From Thiopontia sp964647745 (GTDB lineage: Bacteria > Pseudomonadota > Gammaproteobacteria > GCF-002020875): DNA of 7,415 nt. This document shows, piece after piece, positions 1 through 6,008 of the stretch. The stretch spans positions 1 to 7,415 of the forward strand of contig CAZYJG010000066.1 in assembly GCA_964647745.1 (NCBI GenBank), in the 5' to 3' direction. The notes under the pieces were generated by a model. It was not told the DNA's origin. It saw only the letters and a list, made by a program, of their open reading frames with translations, and did not search any database. Position 1 is the first letter of the stretch. Each line of letters begins with the position of its first letter. The position numbers were made by a program, and so were the translations under genes.

Positions 1-1
1 A

Positions 2-28
2 AGCCCCGTGAAGAAACATCACGGGGCT
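2..28 (-). terminator. Intrinsic terminator closing the map-glnD-orf-aminotransferase operon
   Basis: A perfect inverted repeat pairs bases 2-10 (AGCCCCGTG) with 20-28 (CACGGGGCT), and A11/T19 can add one more pair. The stem is GC-rich, 9-10 bp, with a loop of about 7-9 nt. It begins 25 bases past the aminotransferase stop codon. Read on the minus strand, the stem is followed by TT and then the window ends, so the expected U-tract cannot be fully seen. The plus-strand side is not T-rich. I infer a terminator for the minus-strand operon; the U-tract beyond base 1 is the missing proof. Confidence 0.8.
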
Positions 29-53
29 CTCTTCTGCTGAGATGGATCAGGAG

Positions 54-1292
54 TTAGTCAAAAACAAACTCGCCACTGCCGAGCCTCTTTTTGATCTCAC
101 CAATTACGCGCTCTTCATTAGCCTCGTCCCTGGCGACAAAGGTGACGGAGAAGCGGACAAAGTTTCCGGCATCATCCCAGGGGACGGTGGAGATCATCTT
201 CTCCTTGATCAGATACTGGGAGAACGCCTCTCCACTCTCAAAGGTGAGTCCGTCCCGGGTTCCGGTAGGGGCCTTGACGTAGAGGTAGAAGGTGGCCTTT
301 GGTTTCTTGATCTCAAAGCCGGCGCAGGTCAGTGCATCCACTAGCAGCTCATGCCTTCTGGAGTATTTGGCACTGGTCTTTTCGGTGATCTCTGGATGGT
401 TCAGGCAGTAGATGCCGGCGTGCTGGATGGCAGCAAACTGGCCGGAGTCGTTGTTGTCCTTGACTGCGGCGAAGGCCTTGACCATGAGCTCGTTGCCGGC
501 AATAAATGCAAGACGCCACCCGGTCATGTTGTAGGCCTTGGAGAGGGACTGGATCGCCACACCCACCTCCTTGGCCCCCTCTACATTGAGGAAGGAGTAG
601 GGCTTCTCGTCATCGAAGGTCAATGCGGCATAGGCCTCATCCGAGACGATCATGATGTTGTTCTCTTTGGCGAACTGGATCGCCTTCTTGTAGAAGGCCT
701 CGGTGGCGACGGCACCGGTCGGGTTGTTGGGGTAGTTGAGGTAGAGCAGTTTGGCACGGCTCTTCTGGTCGTCCGTCAGACTGTCCAGATCGGGGAGAAA
801 GTCATTCTCCTCCAGTAGCGGCAGGTTGACCACCTCGCCACCCAGCCCCTGGGTTGTGGTTCCAAGCAGGGGGTATCCGGGGGTGGTCATGATGGTGATG
901 TCACCGGGGTTGATAAAGGCCATCGGCAGCAGCGCCAGAACCGGCTTGCTGCCAATCCCGTGGTTTATCTCGTTGTTGGGATCAAGCCCCTCGACCCCAA
1001 AAACGCGCTCCATGTACTGGGATGCAGCCTCCTTGAAGGGCTGGATTCCATTGTCGGTATAGCCACGGTTCTCCCAGTTTTTGGCCTCCCGGTAGAGCAC
1101 CTCAATCACCTCGGGCTCTGCCATCCAGTCGGGCTCTCCCACCCCCATGTCGATCATCTCTGTGGTTGGGTTGGCCTCCATGGCTGCGCGCTTGGCACGC
1201 TTGATCTTCTCGAACTTGTAGATGTTGGTGTCCTTGCCAAACTGGTTGCCACCAATGCGCTCTGCAAAGAGCTCCTGAATGTAACTTTCCAT
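54..1292 (-). CDS. DapL-like class I/II PLP-dependent aminotransferase (probable LL-diaminopimelate aminotransferase)
   Basis: This is a 412-residue fold-type I aminotransferase, the usual length for the family. Visible landmarks are GEPDW (52-56), GYTDNGI (77-83), GSKP (114-117), TTPGYP (136-141), NYPNNPTG (186-193), SDEAY (217-221, with the PLP-ring Asp218) and SLSKAYNMTGWR (249-260), where Lys252 is the predicted Schiff-base lysine. Arg380 in FVRFS is the likely carboxylate-binding arginine. The SLSKxYNMTGWR block and the FLPDLDSL stretch (165-172) resemble direct LL-diaminopimelate aminotransferases (DapL/DapC_direct). Gammaproteobacterial succinyl-DAP transaminase DapC has SKRSNxPGxR there. 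DapL transfers an amino group between L-glutamate and tetrahydrodipicolinate, giving LL-diaminopimelate for lysine and peptidoglycan. It lies last in the operon, where other gammaproteobacteria often carry dapC. The start has a modest AAGGA 11 nt upstream. The aminotransferase call is firm. Substrate is inferred; an alanine or another amino-acid transaminase of the same subgroup remains possible. Confidence 0.85.
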   Translation of the reverse strand: MESYIQELFAERIGGNQFGKDTNIYKFEKIKRAKRAAMEANPTTEMIDMGVGEPDWMAEPEVIEVLYREAKNWENRGYTDNGIQPFKEAASQYMERVFGVEGLDPNNEINHGIGSKPVLALLPMAFINPGDITIMTTPGYPLLGTTTQGLGGEVVNLPLLEENDFLPDLDSLTDDQKSRAKLLYLNYPNNPTGAVATEAFYKKAIQFAKENNIMIVSDEAYAALTFDDEKPYSFLNVEGAKEVGVAIQSLSKAYNMTGWRLAFIAGNELMVKAFAAVKDNNDSGQFAAIQHAGIYCLNHPEITEKTSAKYSRRHELLVDALTCAGFEIKKPKATFYLYVKAPTGTRDGLTFESGEAFSQYLIKEKMISTVPWDDAGNFVRFSVTFVARDEANEERVIGEIKKRLGSGEFVFD

Positions 1293-1355
1293 GCTATTTC
1301 CGATCCTTCGTCTCTTGATATAGGGGAGGGGGTTAACTTGAGTTGCGGGATTGTA

Positions 1356-1703
1356 TCAGATACATCCCCCGCAGCTACCACAGCGCCAATCCTCGGAGTT
1401 AATGGCGTGGTAGAACCAGCTCAGATGCTCTTCATCCAGCGGGATGCTGTTCTCCTCAAAGAGGGGGGCGATCCACTCCATGTTCTCGACAATCCACTCG
1501 TCCTCCTCCAGCCCCTCGGCAAACTCCGGGTCGTCGGGGTAGAGGTAGCTGTAGATGCCAAAGGTCCCCATCTCGTCATCACTCTTGGTGGGGGGAAGGT
1601 GGAGGGGTACTCCACGGTAGCTCACCTCCCAGTGGCCAAGGCAGATGGTATGGCCCTGTTCCGACCAGCTGGCCTGAAATGGATTCTCTGTGGATTGGAT
1701 CAT
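1356..1703 (-). CDS. Uncharacterised acidic 115-aa protein with C-terminal CxxCxxC tail
   Basis: I do not recognise this protein. It has about 23 Asp/Glu against only one Lys and two Arg, so it is strongly acidic. It also has six Trp and many Tyr/Phe. There is no signal peptide or membrane segment, so it is probably cytoplasmic. The last eight residues are CGSCGGCI, placing Cys108, Cys111 and Cys114 in a CxxCxxC spacing that could bind metal, carry an Fe-S cluster or form a redox site; that is inference. It is a real gene rather than a shadow: its ATG overlaps the glnD stop codon as ATGA (1700-1703), which favours translational coupling, and it fills the space between glnD and the aminotransferase in the same direction. 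No clear Shine-Dalgarno precedes its ATG, so re-initiation by ribosomes finishing glnD is likely. No function is assigned. Confidence 0.75.
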   Translation of the reverse strand: MIQSTENPFQASWSEQGHTICLGHWEVSYRGVPLHLPPTKSDDEMGTFGIYSYLYPDDPEFAEGLEEDEWIVENMEWIAPLFEENSIPLDEEHLSWFYHAINSEDWRCGSCGGCI

Positions 1704-4324
1704 TGCGGGTCCAGTGCCTGACGGATCTGTCTGCTGAGGTCCTGGTTGAACTCGCTGTTGGCAAGAGGGGTGTTGTCCTGGTGGGTGACCCAGAAGAGGT
1801 CCTCAATCCGCTCACCCAGGGTGGCGATCTTGGCACCATGGACCCGGATGTTGCACCCCATCAGTACCCGGCAGATGGTGGAGAGCACCCCTGCACGGTC
1901 CGTGGCATGAATCTCCAGGATGGTCTGCTGCTTGCGCTCATCCTGCTGAAAGTGAACCTCGCTCTGCCCATGGAAATGTTTCTGGTGGCGGGTTCTGCGG
2001 AAGGTGACCGGCTGGGCCAGCAGTGTTGGGTTGGCGATCTCCCTTTGCAGTGTTGTCAGGATCTTTGAGATCAGTGCCTCTCCCTGAACGGTCTCACCAC
2101 TCTGGTCCAGTACCGTGAAGATATCGAGTGCGTGGCTATCGAGTGTTGTATTGATCTTTGCGGCCTGGATATCGAGCCCCAGATACTCCAGTGTATGGAC
2201 GAGGATGGGGAAGAGGAACTGTCGATCCTCACTATAGATAAAGATCTCTGTGCCACCCAGGTGGCTCTCCTGATGCAGCTCAATAATGGGTAGTGCGCTG
2301 GTCTTGAGGATGGATTCCGTATGCCAGCTGATCTCCCTGGCATCATGTTTCTGGAAGTACTCCTCCTCAAAATTTTCCCAGAGCCGTTCCACCGCACGCT
2401 CGGCAACGGATCTTCGGGCAAGGATCTCCAGTGCCCGCTCCCTGTTTTCCAGGAGGCGGCTCTCGTCCGCCACGGGCGCGTGGATACCACCTCTCAACAG
2501 GGTGGAGGTGAGGTGGTAGAGGTTGTGTAACAGGGAGTCCTTGAAGTGGTTCCAGAGGGTGCTGTTGGTGGCGCGGATATCGGCCACGGTCAGCAGGTAG
2601 AGCATCTCCAGCCGGGACTGCTCCCTGACCATATTGGCAAAGGTCTCTATCTCTGTCGGGTCATCCAGGTCCCTGCGTTGTGCGAAGGTGGACATGATCA
2701 GGTGGTTGTTGACCAGCCAGACAATCTCATCGCTCTCCTCCGGAGTGAGGCCGTGGCGCAGGCAGAACTCTCTGGCGACCTCGCCTCCAAGCGCTGAGTG
2801 GTCTCCGCCCTGCCCCTTGGCAATATCGTGAAACAGTGCAGCCAGGTAGAGCTGTTCAGGGTGGGGCAGCTGCAGGATCAGATCGCTCAGTAGTGGGGAC
2901 TCACTGCGAAACTCTGCAACCGTGAGCCGTCTCAGGTTGCGGATCACAAAAAGGGTGTGCTCATCGACCGTGTAGGCATGGAACAGGTCATACTGCATCA
3001 GCCCGACAACTCTCTCGAATTCGGGCAGACAGGCCCCGAGAATCCCATACCGATTCATGCGTCGCAGGGTGTGGGTCATCCCCTCCGGATGCCGGAACAG
3101 CTGCAGAAACAGCTGCTGGTTGTAGTGGTTGTTGCGGAAATCCGGGGTGATTGCGTGTCGGGCAGAGCGGATCTGGCGGATGGTCTCTGCCGTCACCCCC
3201 TTGACCTGCGGGTGGTCACGCAGGGTGAGGAAGAGGGGGAGGATCAGGTCGGGATGTCTGGTCAGCTCATCGGGGGTGTGCAGTGTGAGATAGCCCCCAC
3301 TCACCCCGAAATGTTCGTTGATCGGGACGGGGGAGCGCTCCTCATCGGGCGTCAGCAGCTTCTCCTCAAAGAGCTGAAGCAGCATCTCGTTGAGCAGGGA
3401 GAGCTCCCGGATGATCCGGAAGTAGCTGTGCATGAAGGACTCAACACCGCGGTTTTTTTCGTTGTCGAGGTGACCAAAATGGGCGGCCAGTGCGGGCTGG
3501 TGCTCAAACAGCAGCCGCTCCTCGGCACGCCCCGCAATCAGGTGGAGGGCAAAGCGTACCTCCCAGAGGCGCTCCTGACCGGCCTCCAGATCAGCACACT
3601 CTGCTGCAGTGAGAAAGTGGTGGTCAACCAGTTCGTTGAGGTCACTGGAGCCGAAGTGGCGCCGGGTCACCCAGAGGATATTCTGGATATCACGCAGTCC
3701 ACCAGGCCCCTCCTTGATATTGGGCTCCAGGTTGTAGGCGGTATCGTTGTATTTGATGAGCCGCGCCTCCTGCTCGTTGCGCTTGGCAACAAAGAAGGGG
3801 CCGCTGGGCCAGATGAAGTCATCGGTGAAACGCTCCTGAAGCCTGTCGAAGAGATTCTCCGCCCCGGCAAGCAGTCGTGCCTCGAGCAGATTGGTGGTGA
3901 CGGTGATGTCGGCCAGCCCCTCCCGGACACACTCATCGATGGAGCGTACGCTGTGGCCGATCTCCAGCCCCAGATCCCAGAGCAGGGTGATAAAGGTCCC
4001 AATGGATTGGTCGATGGCCGGGTCACGCTCCCTCCCGGTGAGGATCATGAGGTCAATATCCGAGAAGGGGTGGAGCTCCCTGCGACCATAGCCACCCACC
4101 GCAATCAGGGCTGTGTGGGGGCTCTCGGGACCCATTTTCCCCCAGATCCCACGCAGCAGGGCATCGATCTGGTTGCTCCGTTCCCGAATCAGGGTTCTGG
4201 CAGAGGCCCCATCATGAAACTGTTCTGCAATCTCTTTCTGGCCACTCTTGAGAATCTCCCGAATGGCCAGTGTGTCGATCTCTCCGCCCTCCTCCAGTGT
4301 GCTGGAGAGCCTGCTATAGATCAT
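1700..4324 (-). CDS. glnD: Bifunctional [protein-PII] uridylyltransferase / uridylyl-removing enzyme GlnD
   Basis: GlnD is the cytoplasmic glutamine sensor. It uridylylates PII proteins (GlnB/GlnK) when glutamine is low and removes UMP when glutamine is high, and so sets glutamine synthetase adenylylation and NtrBC activity. The 874 residues match the usual length (about 890 in E. coli). Domains in order: a nucleotidyltransferase domain with GGYGRRELHPFSDIDL at 77-92, including the GG pair and metal-binding Asp89 and Asp91; the conserved EGPGGLRDIQ (205-214); an HD hydrolase domain with His449/His456 and the ALFHDIAKG motif (His499-Asp500), followed by GGDHS (506-510); and two C-terminal ACT domains, roughly 690-765 and 800-874. 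Both catalytic centres look intact. The start MIYSR lies 11 bp inside the 3' end of map, preceded by an AGAGGAAGAG-type Shine-Dalgarno, so it is probably cotranscribed and coupled with map. The stop overlaps the next gene by 4 bp. Confidence 0.97.
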   Translation of the reverse strand: MIYSRLSSTLEEGGEIDTLAIREILKSGQKEIAEQFHDGASARTLIRERSNQIDALLRGIWGKMGPESPHTALIAVGGYGRRELHPFSDIDLMILTGRERDPAIDQSIGTFITLLWDLGLEIGHSVRSIDECVREGLADITVTTNLLEARLLAGAENLFDRLQERFTDDFIWPSGPFFVAKRNEQEARLIKYNDTAYNLEPNIKEGPGGLRDIQNILWVTRRHFGSSDLNELVDHHFLTAAECADLEAGQERLWEVRFALHLIAGRAEERLLFEHQPALAAHFGHLDNEKNRGVESFMHSYFRIIRELSLLNEMLLQLFEEKLLTPDEERSPVPINEHFGVSGGYLTLHTPDELTRHPDLILPLFLTLRDHPQVKGVTAETIRQIRSARHAITPDFRNNHYNQQLFLQLFRHPEGMTHTLRRMNRYGILGACLPEFERVVGLMQYDLFHAYTVDEHTLFVIRNLRRLTVAEFRSESPLLSDLILQLPHPEQLYLAALFHDIAKGQGGDHSALGGEVAREFCLRHGLTPEESDEIVWLVNNHLIMSTFAQRRDLDDPTEIETFANMVREQSRLEMLYLLTVADIRATNSTLWNHFKDSLLHNLYHLTSTLLRGGIHAPVADESRLLENRERALEILARRSVAERAVERLWENFEEEYFQKHDAREISWHTESILKTSALPIIELHQESHLGGTEIFIYSEDRQFLFPILVHTLEYLGLDIQAAKINTTLDSHALDIFTVLDQSGETVQGEALISKILTTLQREIANPTLLAQPVTFRRTRHQKHFHGQSEVHFQQDERKQQTILEIHATDRAGVLSTICRVLMGCNIRVHGAKIATLGERIEDLFWVTHQDNTPLANSEFNQDLSRQIRQALDPQ

Positions 4325-5087
4325 ACTCTTCCTCTCGGCGGGTCAGGACCTCAACACCATCCTCTGTAACCAGCAGTGTGTGCTCCCACTGTGCGGAGAG
4401 GCTGCGATCCCTGGTGGTGACGGTCCAGCCATCCTTGGGGTTCAGCTTGCTGTGGCGTTTCCCGGCATTGATCATCGGCTCGATGGTAAAGGTCATGCCG
4501 GCCTCCAGGGTGGGGCCGGTCCCCTTCTCGCCATAGTGGAGGACCTGGGGCTCCTCGTGAAACTCCCTGCCGATGCCGTGGCCACAATACTCGTGAACCA
4601 CGGAGAGGTGGTGTTTCTCGGCATGGCGCTGGATGGCGTGCCCGATATCCCCCAGGCGGACCCCCGGTTTTACCAGCTCAATCCCCTTGATCAGGCACTC
4701 CCGGGAGACCTTGACCAGCCGCTGTGCGCGAACAGAGGGCTTGCCAACGGTAAACATCTTGCTGGTATCACCGTGGTATCCATCCTTGATGACGGTGATG
4801 TCGATATTGATGATGTCCCCTTTCTTGAGCCTCTTTGCCCCGGGGATTCCATGGCAGATCACATGGTTGATCGAGGTGCAGATCGATTTCGGGAAGCCGT
4901 GGTAGTTGAGCGGGGCGGGAATGGCCTGCTGGGTCTCAACGATATAGTCGTGGCAGATCCGGTCCAGCTCCTCGGTGGTGACCCCGGCCTTTACATGGGG
5001 CTCAATCATCACCAGCACATCTGCAGCCAGACGCCCTGCGATGCGCATTTTCTCTATCTCATCTGCTGTTTTGATCGGAATGGTCAT
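4314..5087 (-). CDS. map: Methionine aminopeptidase, type I
   Basis: MetAP removes the initiator methionine from nascent proteins whose second residue is small; it is an essential cytoplasmic dinuclear-metal hydrolase. The 257 residues match the family (264 in E. coli). The five metal ligands are present: Asp96 (NIDITV), Asp107 (HGDTS), His170 (CGHGIG), Glu203 (TIEPM) and Glu235 (WEHT). Catalytic-site His79 lies in CHGIPG. The absence of an N-terminal zinc-finger extension marks the short type I form. The start MTIPIKT aligns with E. coli MAISIKT, but no convincing Shine-Dalgarno precedes it (the upstream bases are CCCGAAAATC). It is the first gene of the minus-strand operon and is divergent from rpsB across a 170-bp control region. 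Its last 11 bp overlap glnD. Pairing of map opposite rpsB is standard in gammaproteobacteria. Confidence 0.97.
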   Translation of the reverse strand: MTIPIKTADEIEKMRIAGRLAADVLVMIEPHVKAGVTTEELDRICHDYIVETQQAIPAPLNYHGFPKSICTSINHVICHGIPGAKRLKKGDIINIDITVIKDGYHGDTSKMFTVGKPSVRAQRLVKVSRECLIKGIELVKPGVRLGDIGHAIQRHAEKHHLSVVHEYCGHGIGREFHEEPQVLHYGEKGTGPTLEAGMTFTIEPMINAGKRHSKLNPKDGWTVTTRDRSLSAQWEHTLLVTEDGVEVLTRREEEYDL

Positions 5088-5113
5088 GATTTTCGGGTGT
5101 CTGCCGGTAATTA

Positions 5114-5142
5114 TTGTCTGGAATGGGTCTGCGTAGTATACT
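5114..5142 (+). promoter_or_regulatory. Sigma70 promoter of rpsB-tsf with GC-rich discriminator
   Basis: TTGTCT (5114-5119) and TATACT (5137-5142) are separated by exactly 17 nt. Immediately downstream is CGCGCGC (5144-5150), a GC-rich discriminator of the kind found at promoters for ribosomal components that are shut down by ppGpp/DksA in the stringent response. Transcription should begin near 5149-5150, leaving a leader of about 108 nt before the rpsB ATG. The -35/-10 spacing and position in front of a ribosomal protein operon make this the strongest promoter in the window; stringent control is inferred from the discriminator. Confidence 0.8.
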
Positions 5143-5162
5143 TCGCGCGCATTTTATTTCAC
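5135..5162 (-). promoter_or_regulatory. Candidate sigma70 promoter for the map operon, sharing its -10 with the rpsB promoter
   Basis: Read on the minus strand, GTGAAA (5162-5157, four of six bases matching TTGACA) is separated by 16 nt from TATACT (5140-5135). The -10 lies in AGTATACT (5135-5142), which is its own reverse complement, so both divergent promoters can use the same base pairs. Transcription would start near 5128 and give a map leader of about 40 nt. The -35 is only fair and no start site is shown, so this is inference. Confidence 0.45.
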
Positions 5163-5257
5163 ACGCATGCCATCACCACAGGCTCGGGTGTCCCCTTCGG
5201 GGGATTGGGATTGTGGGGTATGCGGAGGCTAAACCCAAATTTTTGGAGAATATAACT
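5150..5257 (+). promoter_or_regulatory. rpsB 5' leader, probable S2 autoregulatory RNA (t44-like position)
   Basis: The transcribed leader can fold into a long interrupted hairpin. The outer stem pairs 5164-5171 (CGCATGCC) with 5217-5224 (GGTATGCG). After a 4-nt bulge (5172-5175) a second stem pairs 5176-5180 (CCACA) with 5212-5216 (TGTGG). The top is 5191-5195 with 5200-5204 closing a C(UUCG)G tetraloop. GGGT at 5186-5189 or TGGG at 5206-5209 could pair with ACCC/CCCA at 5233-5237, just upstream of the Shine-Dalgarno, forming a possible pseudoknot. In enterobacteria the map-rpsB gap encodes the t44/tff RNA, now regarded as the rpsB leader through which S2 represses rpsB-tsf. Same position and a structured leader support the same role here; that homology is inferred from location and fold. 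Confidence 0.6.
5245..5248 (+). promoter_or_regulatory. Shine-Dalgarno of rpsB that fixes the start codon
   Basis: GGAG (5245-5248) lies 9 nt before the ATG at 5258, good spacing for initiation at MSVSMRQML. The in-frame ATG at 5270 would be 21 nt away, and the open frame further upstream reads through the promoter and leader. A stronger-looking GGAGG at 5224-5228 is 29 nt from the ATG and too distant to be the direct start signal. Confidence 0.8.
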
Positions 5258-5995
5258 ATGTCCGTTTCCATGAGACAGATGCTGGAAGCCGGTGTCCACT
5301 TTGGCCACCAGACCCGTTTTTGGGATCCCAAGATGGCACCTTACATCTTTGGTGATCGCAACAAGATTCATATCATCAACCTCGAGAAGACATTGCCGAT
5401 GTTTCAGGATGCAATGAACTTTATCGGTGGTGTGGCTGCAAAAAATGGCAAGGTCCTTTTTGTTGGAACCAAGCGCGCAGCACAGAAGACCATTCGTGAA
5501 GAGGCTGAGCGTGCAGGCATGCCCTATGTCAACCACCGTTGGCTGGGCGGGATGCTGACCAACTTCAAGACTGTCAAGCAGTCCATTCGTCGTCTCAAGG
5601 ATATCCAGGCGATGAAGGAGGATGGCCGTCTGGACCGTCTGACCAAGAAAGAGGGGCTGATGATGACCCGCGAGCTGGAGAAGCTGGAGCGTACGCTTGG
5701 CGGAATCCAGGATATGGGTGGACTTCCCTCTGCAATTATCGTGATCGATACCGGACATGAGGGTATTGCCATCAATGAGGCGAAGAAGCTGGGAATTCCT
5801 GTGATTGGTGTTGTTGATACCAATAACAACCCAGAGACCGTTGATTACGTCATTCCAGGGAATGATGATGCAATTCGCGCCATTCAGCTCTATGTTCGTG
5901 CGGCGGCAGATGCCATTCTGGATGCCAAGACCGCATCTACTACGGCACCTGTGGAAAAGGCCCCTGCTGTTGAGGCAGAGGCTGCGGCTGAGTAA
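5258..5995 (+). CDS. rpsB: Small ribosomal subunit protein S2
   Basis: S2 is a late-assembling protein of the 30S subunit, bound between head and body. It is also the repressor of its own operon in E. coli. The 245-residue product aligns along its length with E. coli S2 (241 residues). It has MLEAGVHFGHQTR at 8-20, NKIHIINLEKT at 35-45, VGTKRAA at 69-75, NHRWLGGMLTN at 92-102 and LTKKE at 128-132. The second S2 signature spans 157-181, and VIPGNDDAIRA lies at 198-208. The last 20 or so residues are an Ala/Glu/Pro-rich tail, as is common in this family. The start is set by GGAG 9 nt upstream and by alignment to E. coli (VSMRDML). It is the first gene of the rpsB-tsf operon, transcribed divergently from map. 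Confidence 0.98.
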   Translation: MSVSMRQMLEAGVHFGHQTRFWDPKMAPYIFGDRNKIHIINLEKTLPMFQDAMNFIGGVAAKNGKVLFVGTKRAAQKTIREEAERAGMPYVNHRWLGGMLTNFKTVKQSIRRLKDIQAMKEDGRLDRLTKKEGLMMTRELEKLERTLGGIQDMGGLPSAIIVIDTGHEGIAINEAKKLGIPVIGVVDTNNNPETVDYVIPGNDDAIRAIQLYVRAAADAILDAKTASTTAPVEKAPAVEAEAAAE

Positions 5996-6008
5996 AGGAG
6001 ATAACATC

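Noticed and set aside
1293..1378. Possible internal promoter before the aminotransferase (minus-strand TACAAT at 1355-1350)
   Set aside because: No acceptable -35 is found at 16-18 nt spacing. The small AACTTGAGTT inverted repeat (1334-1343) is too short to call an operator.
960..1721. 253-codon plus-strand open frame
   Set aside because: It is antisense to the aminotransferase, the intergenic gap and the small acidic gene; coding signals are on the other strand.
2957..4369. 470-codon open frame on the plus strand
   Set aside because: It lies wholly antisense to glnD and the end of map, both with intact catalytic motifs. Its composition is the low-complexity pattern expected from the reverse of a GC-rich coding frame, and it has no family motif.
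4380..5255. 291-codon open frame on the plus strand
   Set aside because: It is antisense to map and runs through the divergent control region and rpsB leader; no recognisable domain.
5114..5257. N-terminal extension of S2 starting at 5114
   Set aside because: The extension would translate the promoter and structured leader. S2 homologues begin at the VSMRDML-like sequence, and GGAG is correctly spaced for the ATG at 5258.
5805..6008. N-terminal extension of EF-Ts starting at 5805
   Set aside because: The extra residues are rpsB read in another frame. EF-Ts proteins start at MA-ITAS, and AAGGAG lies 8 nt before the ATG at 6009.
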